45,400 bases of DNA from positions 1 through 45,400 of the forward strand of contig JACMLN010000064.1 in assembly GCA_014379585.1 (NCBI GenBank). Reading direction: 5' to 3'. The translations under genes and the position numbers were made by a program. Of the stretch, positions 1 to 8,115 are shown piece by piece; positions within the stretch are counted from its first letter, which is position 1; each line of letters starts with the position of its first letter. The notes beneath the pieces were generated by a model, which ran no database searches, was not told the origin of the DNA, and was given only the letters and a program-made list of their open reading frames with translations. Origin of the DNA: Gloeobacterales cyanobacterium ES-bin-313 (lineage in GTDB: Bacteria > Cyanobacteriota > Cyanobacteriia > Gloeobacterales > Gloeobacteraceae).

Positions 1-13
1 TCCTGAAAATCAT

Positions 14-150
14 CCATGCTTGTCTAATCATAGTGCGGCGATTACTTCAGCGAATTGCTCTAGGCTCTATATCTACCTTCCATGCTAACTTTCTGCATTT
101 TCTTCATGCAGAAATCGGCGATTATTTCAGCGATCTTGAAGCCAAAATTT
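14..150. repeat. Imperfect tandem duplication, non-coding
   Basis: Two related units stand in line. CCATGCT occurs at 14-20 and 80-86, and the 18-mer CGGCGATTACTTCAGCGA at 36-53 recurs at 116-133 with one mismatch. The second unit carries about 14 extra bases between the two shared blocks. No convincing gene covers 1-340, so this appears to be duplicated intergenic DNA that may extend left of the window. Confidence 0.5.
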
Positions 151-340
151 ATATTTCCTTTCCAAGCCTGGCTGTTGTCTAATTACGCTCAGAAAAGTCT
201 GTATTTGCCAGATTCATACAAACAAAAAGACTACTTCTTGATTGGGAGTACAACCAGTGTGGCAGTCGCACAAGCAATTTTCCCGCACTCTTGAAGGAAA
301 TTTTCACACTGCTGTTGGTACTCTGAGTCAGTTCGCGGAA

Positions 341-412
341 TGCCCCCACCAAGACTTGAACTTGGGCACAAGGTTTAGGAAACCTCTGCTCTATCCCCTG
401 AGCTATGGAGGC
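341..412 (-). tRNA. tRNA-Arg (anticodon CCT)
   Basis: The minus strand folds into a full cloverleaf. The acceptor stem GCCTCCA pairs with TGGGGGC (one G-T pair), the D arm is GCTC/GAGC, and the anticodon stem GAGGT/ACCTT encloses the loop TTCCTAA. The T arm is CCAAG/CTTGG around TTCAAGT. Bases 34-36 of the loop are CCT, which decodes AGG arginine codons. The discriminator base is A at 341, and CCA is not encoded after it. The 72-nt length fits a short variable loop. It points away from apt. Confidence 0.93.
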
Positions 413-560
413 ATGTTTTTGCAGCTTTACCAGTGTACTGAGGATCACAGCCCAGCGAGAAGAGGAAGTCCAGGATCGCTGAGGGGAAGTGGATCCGAAG
501 AAATTTTCGCACTGGGATGCGATACCATTGCCCTAACCTAAACACAACATACGCCTCCAG

Positions 561-1079
561 ATGGATCTCAAAGACTACATCCGCGACATTCCCGATTTTC
601 CTGAACCCGGTATTCTCTTTCGAGATATTACAACCCTCCTCAGGGAGCCAAAAGCCTTTCAGCATGTTCTCGATTGTTTGGTTGAGGAATACAAAGATCA
701 GCAGATTGACTATGTGGCTGGAATCGAGTCACGGGGCTTTATTTTTGGAACACCCCTGGCTTTGCAACTCGGGTGTGGATTTGTGCCGATTCGTAAACCA
801 GGAAAGTTGCCTGCCGCAACTTTCTCAGAATCCTACACCCTAGAGTATGGTAAAAACACACTTGAGATTCATCAAGATGCTTTTGGAATCCCAGGAAGCC
901 GTGTCTTAATTATTGATGATTTGCTGGCCACCGGTGGAACAGCCGTAGCTGCGGGCAAACTGGTTCAAAAGGCAGGCGGGACACTGGCGGGATTCGGATT
1001 TATCATAGAGTTAACCTTTCTCAATGGTCGAGCTAAGCTGCTGGAGGATGTCCCCGCAGTGGCTCTTGTGTCCTATTAG
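561..1079 (+). CDS. apt: Adenine phosphoribosyltransferase
   Basis: This purine-salvage enzyme makes AMP and pyrophosphate from adenine and PRPP in the cytoplasm. The 172-residue product has the family's usual length and opening ([20 protein letters not shown]). It contains the adenine-specific [10 protein letters not shown] stretch and the PRPP-binding loop [14 protein letters not shown] near residues 114-127. The stop codon TAG (1077-1079) directly precedes the reading frame of the rel gene, so the two are probably co-transcribed. That pairing of purine salvage with (p)ppGpp metabolism also occurs in many other bacteria. Identification is secure. Confidence 0.97.
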   Translation: MDLKDYIRDIPDFPEPGILFRDITTLLREPKAFQHVLDCLVEEYKDQQIDYVAGIESRGFIFGTPLALQLGCGFVPIRKPGKLPAATFSESYTLEYGKNTLEIHQDAFGIPGSRVLIIDDLLATGGTAVAAGKLVQKAGGTLAGFGFIIELTFLNGRAKLLEDVPAVALVSY

Positions 1080-1094
1080 ATGGGGAAGAGCGGT

Positions 1095-3326
1095 ATGGAA
1101 CTAGCTACTGCTGAATGGCGAACTTTAGACCTTCCCGAATGGCTGCTTGACTGCCTGGAGAATCCCACGGGTTTTCAGGAATACGCTAATCCCGCTGGTG
1201 CCGAGAGCCGCACGGTGAGTCTGGATCGCGGTTTAATCGCCCGTGCCTTTTTGTTTGCCTTTGAACTTCACGCAGAGCAAAGCCGCGCCTCTGGAGAACC
1301 CTACATCATTCATCCGGTGCAAGTGGCTGGGATGCTCCGCGAACTCGGTAGCGATAGCGCCATGGTCGCCGCTGGTTTCCTCCATGACATCATCGAAGAC
1401 ACGAAAACTACTCCTGAAGATCTCGAAAAGCGCTTCGGTGCCCCAGTCCGTTTGCTTGTCGAAGGGGTCACAAAACTTTCCAAATTCAAGTACGACAGCA
1501 AAGAAGAGCGCCAAGCCGAGAATTTCCGACGAATGTTCCTGGCCATGGCCCAAGATATTCGGGTCATCGTGGTGAAGTTGGCGGATCGCCTCCATAATAT
1601 GCGCACCCTCGAACACCTCGCCCCCGCCAAGCAGCAGCGCATCGCCCAAGAGACCATGGACATCTTCGCTCCCCTCGCCAACCGCTTGGGGATTTGGCGT
1701 TTTAAGTGGGAACTCGAAGATCTTTCGTTCAAATATCTCGACCCTGAGGCTTACCGCAATATGCAAAGTCTCGTCTCCCAGAAGCGGGCAGAGCGGGAAG
1801 AATCGATCAATCTTGTCGTTGAAACGGTGCGCCAAGAACTCAAGCGCCAAAGTATCAAAGGCGAAATCACTGGGCGACCCAAGCATCTCTGGGGTATCTA
1901 TCAGAAGATGCAGCGCCAGCAAAAAGAATTCCACGAAATCTTCGACGTTTCAGCCCTACGCATTATCGTCGGCCAAAATGACGAATGTTACCGTGCCCTC
2001 TCGATTGTGCATAGCAATTTCCGACCAATTCCGGGTCGTTTCAAAGATTACATTGGCCTACCAAAGCCGAACCGCTACCAGTCCTTGCATACGGCAGTGA
2101 TCGGGCCCGGTGGAAAACCTTTAGAAGTGCAGATTCGCACCCAAGAAATGCACCGAATCGCCGAGTATGGGATCGCCGCCCACTGGAAGTACAAAGAAGC
2201 AGGTTCCGTTGCAGTTTCTAGCCAAGAAGAGAAATTCACTTGGCTGCGCCAACTTCTCGACTGGCAAAGTGACCTTGAAGATGCCAGTGAATATCTTGAA
2301 TCGGTCAAAGAAGAGCTTTTCCACTCAGAAGTCTATGTCTTTACCCCGAAAGGCGATGTAATTGAGCTGCCACGGGGTGCAACTCCAGTGGATTTTGCTT
2401 ACCGCATCCACACAGAAGTGGGCAATCGCTGTGTAGGTGCGCGGGTGAGTGACCGCATGGTTCCCTTGGATTCCAATCTCAAGAATGGCGATATTGTTGA
2501 AATCCTAACCGCCAAAAATGCCCATCCTTCCTTGGACTGGATCAATTTCGCTGTTACCTCTTCGGCCAAAAACCGCATTCGGCAATGGTTCAAGCGGGCA
2601 CACCGCGACCAGAATATTGACCAAGGCCGCGAATCCTTGGCCCGCGAACTTGGCAAGAACAATATTGAAAATGTGTTGCGTTCTGACCGAATGCTGAAAG
2701 TAGCACTGAAGTTGAATTACACAACTGTGGATGATTTGCTCGCTGCTCTAGGCTACGGCGAAACAACGGTCATGAGCGTCCTGAACAAACTTCAGGAGAG
2801 TGCTCCACGGACTGAACTTGAACTTCCCTTACCCCAACAGCAACGCACTACACCTGCACCCGCTCCAAGTGACAAACCGATCCTTGGAATTGAAGGGATG
2901 CCCTATCAAATTGCTGGGTGTTGTAACCCCCTACCTGGGGAACCAATTATCGGGGTCGTGACCCGTTTCAATAGAAATATCAGCGTCCACCACAACAGTT
3001 GTCCAAATACCACCAAAGTAGACCCAGATCAACTGATTCCCATCGCCTGGAATAGCAATTATAACCAGGCACGTCCCCACACTTACTCAGTCAATATCCA
3101 AGTAGAAGCCATCGACCGCATTGGCATTCTTAAAGATGTCCTCGATCGCCTCTCTGGAGACCGCATCAATGTCCGTGGTGCAAAAGTTGGCACCTTCCCA
3201 AATCAAACTGCAATGATCGATCTATGCATTGATATCACAGGCAAACAACAACTCGATCAAGTAACAGCGCAGATGAGCAAGATGGCGGATGTTCTGTCGA
3301 TTCGATGTCGTCAGCGGCATCGTTAA
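1095..3326 (+). CDS. Bifunctional (p)ppGpp synthetase/hydrolase (RelA/SpoT family)
   Basis: It makes and degrades the alarmone (p)ppGpp in the stringent response. Counting from an ATG at 1080, there is an HD hydrolase domain with H78, H102-D103 and E106-D107, all key residues present. A synthetase domain follows (about residues 270-375) with the RFKD motif near residue 320. In this family RxKD marks bifunctional enzymes, whereas RelA-type synthetases have ExDD. Then come a TGS domain (about 418-478) and a C-terminal ACT domain (about 667-748). The ATG at 1080 abuts the apt stop but has no Shine-Dalgarno sequence. The ATG at 1095 follows GGGGAAGAG and is preferred, giving 743 residues. No frameshift is seen. 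Confidence 0.95.
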   Translation: MELATAEWRTLDLPEWLLDCLENPTGFQEYANPAGAESRTVSLDRGLIARAFLFAFELHAEQSRASGEPYIIHPVQVAGMLRELGSDSAMVAAGFLHDIIEDTKTTPEDLEKRFGAPVRLLVEGVTKLSKFKYDSKEERQAENFRRMFLAMAQDIRVIVVKLADRLHNMRTLEHLAPAKQQRIAQETMDIFAPLANRLGIWRFKWELEDLSFKYLDPEAYRNMQSLVSQKRAEREESINLVVETVRQELKRQSIKGEITGRPKHLWGIYQKMQRQQKEFHEIFDVSALRIIVGQNDECYRALSIVHSNFRPIPGRFKDYIGLPKPNRYQSLHTAVIGPGGKPLEVQIRTQEMHRIAEYGIAAHWKYKEAGSVAVSSQEEKFTWLRQLLDWQSDLEDASEYLESVKEELFHSEVYVFTPKGDVIELPRGATPVDFAYRIHTEVGNRCVGARVSDRMVPLDSNLKNGDIVEILTAKNAHPSLDWINFAVTSSAKNRIRQWFKRAHRDQNIDQGRESLARELGKNNIENVLRSDRMLKVALKLNYTTVDDLLAALGYGETTVMSVLNKLQESAPRTELELPLPQQQRTTPAPAPSDKPILGIEGMPYQIAGCCNPLPGEPIIGVVTRFNRNISVHHNSCPNTTKVDPDQLIPIAWNSNYNQARPHTYSVNIQVEAIDRIGILKDVLDRLSGDRINVRGAKVGTFPNQTAMIDLCIDITGKQQLDQVTAQMSKMADVLSIRCRQRHR

Positions 3327-3346
3327 CTCGCATTATAAAATAGAAA

Positions 3347-3763
3347 TTATTGGCTCCTTTTCTTTTCGATGTACCGAACGTTGCTGGCGATTTTGAGGAT
3401 TGGATCGTAGTAGGCGGTTGCTGAGAGGTTGTTGTTGGTAAGGATTTGGGCGTTGGGATTGAGAGGACGAGCAGTAGCCCAGATACGTACGACATTATAG
3501 GATTGGCCTGTAATCGTTTCTGGCTTGGTGAGGGCGTAGATCCGAAGGTTGAGATCGGGGATATCTCGTTGCATTTCTTGGGCAGCTCCCTCGGTAGCCA
3601 AGTCGGCATAAACAATTTGAATCGTTTCGTATAAAGCAAAGCGTTCTGATTCTTGATTGGCAAAACCTTGGGTTTCTTGAACGTTATTTTGGGTGGAGAT
3701 TAGGGTGCCAGTCAGAATTGGTAGGGCAAGAACTAAGAGCAGAAAACACGTTGCTATTTGCAC
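3347..3763 (-). CDS. Small secreted or membrane-anchored protein, pseudopilin partner
   Basis: I do not recognise a named family. The 138-residue product starts with a hydrophobic segment (about residues 2-22, IATCFLLLVLALPILTGTL) followed by a soluble region rich in Asn, Ala and Thr. This layout fits an inner-membrane-anchored minor pilin or an exported protein. The start is GTG (3761-3763) and overlaps the end of the upstream prepilin-like gene by 10 bp, which implies translational coupling and joint function. It converges on rel, with only about 20 bp between the two stops. No cleavage motif of the GFTLIE type is visible, so a pilin role is inferred from the partner only. Confidence 0.6.
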   Translation of the reverse strand: MQIATCFLLLVLALPILTGTLISTQNNVQETQGFANQESERFALYETIQIVYADLATEGAAQEMQRDIPDLNLRIYALTKPETITGQSYNVVRIWATARPLNPNAQILTNNNLSATAYYDPILKIASNVRYIEKKRSQ

Positions 3764-4299
3764 TGGGATGCCTCCCCGACAATATAGCTTGTGTGGGGTT
3801 GAGTCCCGGTGGGACCAGTGATTAAGTAAGCAAAAATTGTCGTATCTGCTCCGAGAGTACGGTTATAAAACTCGTTGATCATCACTCCTCCGGTTTTGCC
3901 TGTACCGTTGGAAATTGCTTCGGCTGGGGTTTGGGCGGTACTTTCGGTGGTTAGGGCATTGAGATCGGCAGTGGCGAGGGTGTTGAATTGCAGGAGGCTA
4001 CTTGAAGCGATACAGCCTTGGAAACTTACTGAGACGATCAAAGAACTCTCTGGGTTAAGCGGATAGTCTTGGGCGAGGCTAGAGGCTGAAAAGGCTAAAT
4101 TGCCAAAATTTTTGGCGGTTGCACGATTGGCGGAGTTGTCGAATCCAGTGATGAAAATGGCGTACTGGCGCTGGATTTTGGCGAGGCTTGGGGCTTGGAG
4201 AGCATTGATCACCAGAGATGTCAGGCCACCAATAGAAGCAAGAATGGCCACTGCGACCATGGTTTCGATCAATGACAGCCCGCGACGGTTTCTTGCCAT
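3754..4299 (-). CDS. Type IV pilin-like protein with prepilin N-terminal methylation motif
   Basis: The N-terminus MARNRRGLSLIETMVAVAIL is a classic class III signal. A short basic leader is cleaved after Gly by a prepilin peptidase (PilD family), the new N-terminus contains the conserved Glu at +5, and a hydrophobic helix follows. The reading frame extends upstream to 4395, but the leader makes the ATG at 4297-4299 the sensible start, giving 181 residues. The C-terminal part is Thr/Ser/Asn-rich without other recognised motifs. It overlaps the downstream small gene. No pilus assembly ATPase, PilC or PilQ lies nearby, so it may be a minor pilin of type IV pili or a competence pseudopilus encoded elsewhere. 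Confidence 0.8.
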   Translation of the reverse strand: MARNRRGLSLIETMVAVAILASIGGLTSLVINALQAPSLAKIQRQYAIFITGFDNSANRATAKNFGNLAFSASSLAQDYPLNPESSLIVSVSFQGCIASSSLLQFNTLATADLNALTTESTAQTPAEAISNGTGKTGGVMINEFYNRTLGADTTIFAYLITGPTGTQPHTSYIVGEASQCK

Positions 4300-4380
4300 G
4301 ACTGGGAGATGCGATTGCAAATCATGATATCCCAATGTCGGGAAATGTGCAAGTGGAGAGTTTTTGGCCCGTGGGAGAGA

Positions 4381-4515
4381 GATGGCGAACGGCATTCAGG
4401 AAAAGATTTTTGGCTGATCCGATAAAGATGGCGAACGGCACCAAAGGGAAGGGGCTCGCCCCTCCCTTTGGACTCCCTCCCCGTGGGGGACAAACTGCCT
4501 GTCCCCCGTACCCCT
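4381..4515. repeat. Palindrome-rich intergenic repeat (REP/MITE-like)
   Basis: Non-coding DNA upstream of the pilin pair. The 14-mer GATGGCGAACGGCA occurs at 4381-4394 and again at 4427-4440. It is followed by an almost perfect hairpin (CCAAAGGGAAGGGGC against GCCCCTCCCTTTGG, about 4442-4472) and then a second one (GGGGGACA, loop AACTGCC, TGTCCCCC, about 4484-4506). The strongly C/G-skewed composition differs from its surroundings. This architecture resembles repetitive extragenic palindromes; the copy number elsewhere cannot be judged from this window. Confidence 0.6.
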
Positions 4516-4607
4516 GCACCCCTTGGCAACTTTTACGGATTCATACTTGGAAAAGCATATTGCGCTACGCGTGGTGATGCGGAATTGCAGGGGGATCGGG
4601 AGAGGTC

Positions 4608-4654
4608 TGAGTGCCGATGGGAGACGCATTGGGTTTTGATACCTCAGGCACTCA
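4608..4654. repeat. Inverted repeat downstream of the MlaD-like gene
   Basis: TGAGTGCC at 4608-4615 is complementary to GGCACTCA at 4647-4654, with a 31-nt loop. It sits just after the stop codon of the minus-strand MlaD-like gene. There is no T-tract, so it is at best a weak mRNA 3'-end structure. The rest of 4516-4673 holds nothing recognisable. Confidence 0.35.
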
Positions 4655-4673
4655 TTTCGATAACAAATCGGTA

Positions 4674-5834
4674 TTAGGGAGCGTTTTTGGTTTCTTGGGC
4701 TTGCGGAAGCGGCACTGAAAATGTGTCGGGATTGTAGGTGAAGAGCGCTGGAATCGCTTGTTGCGGGTTTCCAAGCTCATTGTTTGAAACCAGTCCACCC
4801 AAGCCATCGATCAGTTTGCGCAAGTTGGTGCGGAATTTCGGATCTCCTGTCAGTTCATCAAGATCCGTCGTGATCTTGCGGACGTTGGCCAGGGTGTCGC
4901 GGGCCGAATCGAGGGTCTCCCGTAAGGATGAGATAGTACCAGGATCAGAAAAAGATTTGGTGAGGGTTTGAAGATTGGTAACGGTAGCGTCGGTGTTGGC
5001 GACGATCTTTTTGATGCTGTCCTGATTGATGCTGACTTGCAACTCTTCAGAAACCTTCTTGAAGTTCTTAGAGGTCGCAGCGACATTGTTAAGGGCATCT
5101 TTGACTGCACCTCGATCTTCGGCAATGACGACATCCAAATCGGTGACCGTTTTTTGGAGGGAGCGGGCTGCGCTGCCGATGGAATCGACTTCATCGCCAG
5201 CACCTTTGACTGTGGCTGTCAGGGTATCTGCTGTCACGGCCACTTTGCGCGCCAAGAAGCCGACATCGTCCGCTGTCTTGCCAAATTTGACCAAGGTGCG
5301 CTGCAACTCATTGAAGAACTTTTCGTCGAGTCGATTGGATAGCTCATCTAGGGAGCGGACAAGTTCCTGGAAACGGGTCGGGCTATAACCAACCACGAGT
5401 GAACCAGGACACACGAGGGATTGGCCGGTCGGGTTGTCTTTGCAGGCAGCTTCGAGGGTTTTGAGATCGCCATTCTCAGGCACACTGGCGTTGGAAGGTG
5501 GAAAAATTTCAATAAAGGTTTCGCCGATCAGACCACTTTGGGACACGATAAACCGCGAGTTTTTGGGAATGACGACATCGGTACGGTCGATGACCACTTC
5601 TGTCTCGACGTTGGCAATTTTGGGCAAGGTTTTGGTGATCTGGCCAATACGCACGCCCCGCAGGCGCACAGGCGCACCGATATTCAAACCGTTGGCATCT
5701 GCGAGGGAAATCGTAAAGCGATAATCGCTCTGGCGCAGTCCTCCCGAAATCCAGATAAATAAACCAATAAAGATACCGATCCCGACCAGGATCAATAGTC
5801 CGACTAAACCTTCGCGCGCTCCCCGAATCGTCAT
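4674..5834 (-). CDS. MCE/MlaD-family lipid-transport substrate-binding protein
   Basis: It is the substrate-binding component of an MCE-type ABC system that moves phospholipids between membranes (Mla in proteobacteria, TGD in chloroplasts). The 386-residue product has an N-terminal transmembrane helix (about residues 9-30, GLVGLLILVGIGIFIGLFIW). The MlaD domain follows directly (about 40-120), including GAPVRLRGVRIGQI and the GETFIEIFPP segment. A long helical region (about 150-330), rich in heptad-like patterns, probably forms the tube or coiled coil. The start has a good GAGGAAGG Shine-Dalgarno sequence. The gene lies 18 bp downstream of the matching ATPase. The MlaE-type permease is not in this window, as is common in cyanobacteria, where the subunits are dispersed. 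Confidence 0.9.
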   Translation of the reverse strand: MTIRGAREGLVGLLILVGIGIFIGLFIWISGGLRQSDYRFTISLADANGLNIGAPVRLRGVRIGQITKTLPKIANVETEVVIDRTDVVIPKNSRFIVSQSGLIGETFIEIFPPSNASVPENGDLKTLEAACKDNPTGQSLVCPGSLVVGYSPTRFQELVRSLDELSNRLDEKFFNELQRTLVKFGKTADDVGFLARKVAVTADTLTATVKGAGDEVDSIGSAARSLQKTVTDLDVVIAEDRGAVKDALNNVAATSKNFKKVSEELQVSINQDSIKKIVANTDATVTNLQTLTKSFSDPGTISSLRETLDSARDTLANVRKITTDLDELTGDPKFRTNLRKLIDGLGGLVSNNELGNPQQAIPALFTYNPDTFSVPLPQAQETKNAP

Positions 5835-5852
5835 ATAGCCTTCCTCAGTGGT

Positions 5853-6671
5853 TTATTTGATGGGACCAGTCGTTTTGCCTTCAAAAAATTGGCGGACGTA
5901 GGGATTATCGCAGGTGTCGATTTGGGGAACCGTTCCCTGCCAGCGTACTTTTCCTTGGGAGAGCATCACAACGCGATCCGCTGTATTGCGAATCGTGCTT
6001 TCTTGGTGGGTGATCACGACAAAGCTGTCGCAACTGCCCTGATCCTTGAGTTGACGAATCAACTGCTCAGTCACTGTCGAAGCAATCGGGTCGAGACCCG
6101 CAGTTGGCTCATCGTACAAGATCACCTGGGGATCGTCGTCGGGATTGGCGGGATCTTCCATGATCGCCCGTGCAAAACTGACCCGCTTGCGCTGTCCCCC
6201 CGAAAGCTCAGCCGGCATCTGGCGGGCAATGGCTGGATCAAGTCCAACGAGTTTGAGTTTTTCCTGAACCAATTCTTGGATGCGTTTACGGGGTAACTTG
6301 GAATGCTCGTAGAGCATAAAGCCAACATTCTGTTCGACTGTCAAAGAGTCAAACAGAGCTGCCTGCTGAAAGACCATGGCAATCTGTAATGACAAATTGC
6401 CTGCGTCGCCCGCGCTAACTTTCTGGCCGCCAACAAAGACTTCCCCTTCATCGGGTTCCGTCAGGCCACACATAATCCGGAGGATCGTCGATTTGCCTGT
6501 ACCACTCGGCCCGACGATCACGAGTGCTTCATCATGAAATAGCTGAAGATCGACGTGATCGAGAACGGCTTTGCCATTGTAAGATTTACAAATCCCGCGC
6601 AATTCGATCAAAGGCTCGCGCACAGCAGAGTCAGTCACGGGAGAGTCCGTAGCACAGGTCATAGTCAGCAT
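5853..6671 (-). CDS. ABC transporter ATP-binding protein, MlaF-like
   Basis: It is the cytoplasmic ATPase that would power the MCE lipid transporter. The 272-residue product has Walker A GPSGTGKST (about residues 54-62), Q-loop VFQQAALFDSLT, ABC signature LSGGQRKR, Walker B VILYDEPTAGLDP and a switch histidine in VITHQES. The Q-loop and signature region match the MlaF/TGD3 branch rather than amino-acid or drug importers. It is immediately upstream of, and on the same strand as, the MlaD-like gene, which supports the assignment. Two ATGs (6671 and 6662) are possible and neither has a clear ribosome-binding site. Confidence 0.92.
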   Translation of the reverse strand: MLTMTCATDSPVTDSAVREPLIELRGICKSYNGKAVLDHVDLQLFHDEALVIVGPSGTGKSTILRIMCGLTEPDEGEVFVGGQKVSAGDAGNLSLQIAMVFQQAALFDSLTVEQNVGFMLYEHSKLPRKRIQELVQEKLKLVGLDPAIARQMPAELSGGQRKRVSFARAIMEDPANPDDDPQVILYDEPTAGLDPIASTVTEQLIRQLKDQGSCDSFVVITHQESTIRNTADRVVMLSQGKVRWQGTVPQIDTCDNPYVRQFFEGKTTGPIK

Positions 6672-6726
6672 CTTAACTTGTTTGCAACCTCGATTTGCGC
6701 TGGTTCATAGGGAATGTGCAGGAGCC

Positions 6727-6759
6727 AAAAAAAGAAGGGAAGCTTTCGCCCCCTTCTTT
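6727..6759 (-). terminator. Rho-independent terminator of the aldolase gene
   Basis: On the minus strand AAAGAAGGG and CCCTTCTTT (6731-6739 with 6751-6759) form a 9-bp stem around an 11-nt loop. The stem runs into a T-tract, read as seven A's at 6727-6733 on the plus strand. It lies about 67 bp past the aldolase stop. Confidence 0.8.
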
Positions 6760-6773
6760 CGTTACTTATACGT

Positions 6774-6811
6774 GGTAGGGCACACGGTGGTTTGCCCCCA
6801 TAAGCCCTACC
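6774..6811. repeat. Hairpin between the aldolase stop and its terminator
   Basis: GGTAGGGC (6774-6781) pairs perfectly with GCCCTACC (6804-6811) across a 22-nt loop. It sits in the 3' untranslated region of the aldolase mRNA, ahead of the terminator. It could stabilise the transcript; no further evidence. Confidence 0.45.
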
Positions 6812-6825
6812 GCCGCGAAACCGGA

Positions 6826-7896
6826 TTAGACCGTGACCGCTTTTTTCACGCTGCTCGCTGCAATGTAGCGCTTGGCCATTTCTTCGAGGGTGATCTGCTT
6901 GATTTTGCTTGCTTGACCGGCAGAACCGAATTCAACGTAGCGCTCGGCGCAAACTTTCTGCATGGCCTTCATGGAAGGAATCAGGAATTTGCGGGGATCG
7001 AATTCGTTGGGTTCCGCAGCTAGTGCCTTGCGGACTGCGCCAGTGATCGCCAGACGGTTGTCGGTATCGACATTGATCTTGCGAACGCCGTTCTTGATCC
7101 CTTCTTGGATTTCAGATACCGGAACGCCCCAAGTCTGAGGAATCGCTCCACCGTAAGCGTTGATGATGTCCTGAAGCTCTTGAGGAACGCTGGAGGAACC
7201 ATGCATGACCAAGTGGGTGTTGGGGATCTTGCGATGGATGTCGCGGATGCGGTCAATGGCCAAGATCGCACCGTCGGGCTTGCGGGTGAACTTGTAAGCA
7301 CCGTGGCTGGTACCGATGGCGATGGCGAGGGCATCGACACCTGTACGTTCGACGAAATCAGCCGCCTGGTCGGGGTCGGTGAGCAGTTGGTCGTGGGAGA
7401 GCACACCTTCTGCGCCGTGGCCGTCTTCGGCTTCGCCCATGCCGGATTCGAGGGAGCCGAGGCAGCCGAGTTCGCCTTCAACGCTCACACCGAGAGAGTG
7501 GGCGACTTCGGTCACTTTGGCGGTCACTTCGACGTTGTACTCGTAGCTGGCTGGAGTCTTCGCATCTTCCATCAGCGAGCCATCCATCATCACGCTCGTG
7601 AAGCCATTCTTGATCGCCGAGTAGCAGGTTGCTGGGCTATTGCCATGGTCTTGGTGCATGACAATCGGCAGATCTGGATACTCTTCAGCTGCTGCAAGCA
7701 CCATGTTGCGGAGGAAAGCTTCGCCAGCATACTTACGGGCACCACGGGAAGCCTGCAGGATGACGGGGCTGTTCACTTCTTTCGCCGCATCCATGATCGA
7801 GCGAATTTGTTCAAGATTGTTGACGTTAAACGCCGGAATGCCATAGTTGTGCTCTGCGGCGTGGTCCAGCAGAACCCTCAAGGGTACGATTGCCAT
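6826..7896 (-). CDS. fba: Class II fructose-1,6-bisphosphate aldolase
   Basis: This zinc-dependent aldolase joins dihydroxyacetone phosphate with glyceraldehyde 3-phosphate. In cyanobacteria the class II enzyme also makes sedoheptulose 1,7-bisphosphate in the Calvin cycle. The 356-residue product shows the metal and catalytic sites: VMHQDHGNS (Asp and His), VEGELGCLG (Glu), GTSHGAYKF (His) and VMHGSSSVP (His). NVDTDNR follows as part of the phosphate-binding C-terminal half. A strong AGGAGG Shine-Dalgarno sequence stands 7 nt before the ATG, as expected of a highly expressed gene. It is monocistronic: divergent from murE and closed by its own terminator. Confidence 0.97.
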   Translation of the reverse strand: MAIVPLRVLLDHAAEHNYGIPAFNVNNLEQIRSIMDAAKEVNSPVILQASRGARKYAGEAFLRNMVLAAAEEYPDLPIVMHQDHGNSPATCYSAIKNGFTSVMMDGSLMEDAKTPASYEYNVEVTAKVTEVAHSLGVSVEGELGCLGSLESGMGEAEDGHGAEGVLSHDQLLTDPDQAADFVERTGVDALAIAIGTSHGAYKFTRKPDGAILAIDRIRDIHRKIPNTHLVMHGSSSVPQELQDIINAYGGAIPQTWGVPVSEIQEGIKNGVRKINVDTDNRLAITGAVRKALAAEPNEFDPRKFLIPSMKAMQKVCAERYVEFGSAGQASKIKQITLEEMAKRYIAASSVKKAVTV

Positions 7897-7982
7897 AAAA
7901 TCCTCCTAGAGATGAGCCGCTCGATCCGTCAAGATCGCGGCGTAACCGTCCGTATCGAGTTAATCTTAAGACAAATTTCAGA

Positions 7983-7998
7983 ATCTGACGAGTCAGAT
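7983..7998. promoter_or_regulatory. Dyad-symmetric site between the aldolase gene and murE
   Basis: ATCTGAC at 7983-7989 and GTCAGAT at 7992-7998 form a perfect 7+2+7 dyad in the 219-bp divergent promoter region. It is about 90 bp upstream of the aldolase start, a plausible operator position. The regulator is unknown. Nothing else clear was seen in the spacer. Confidence 0.35.
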
Positions 7999-8115
7999 AG
8001 TCGATCCACCGAATTGCATTTAATGTGCAAACGGATGAGCTGCACTTCCCACACTGCGCCTTAATGCGTGAGCGTGGCTCCCGGTATCATAGGCGAAGAC
8101 ATTGCCGAGAACCCG

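Noticed and set aside
1233-1934. 233-codon minus-strand frame inside the rel gene
   Set aside because: Antisense shadow of a well-conserved gene.
7105-8064. 319-codon plus-strand frame antisense to the aldolase gene
   Set aside because: Shadow of the strongly biased codon use of the aldolase; no protein family recognised.
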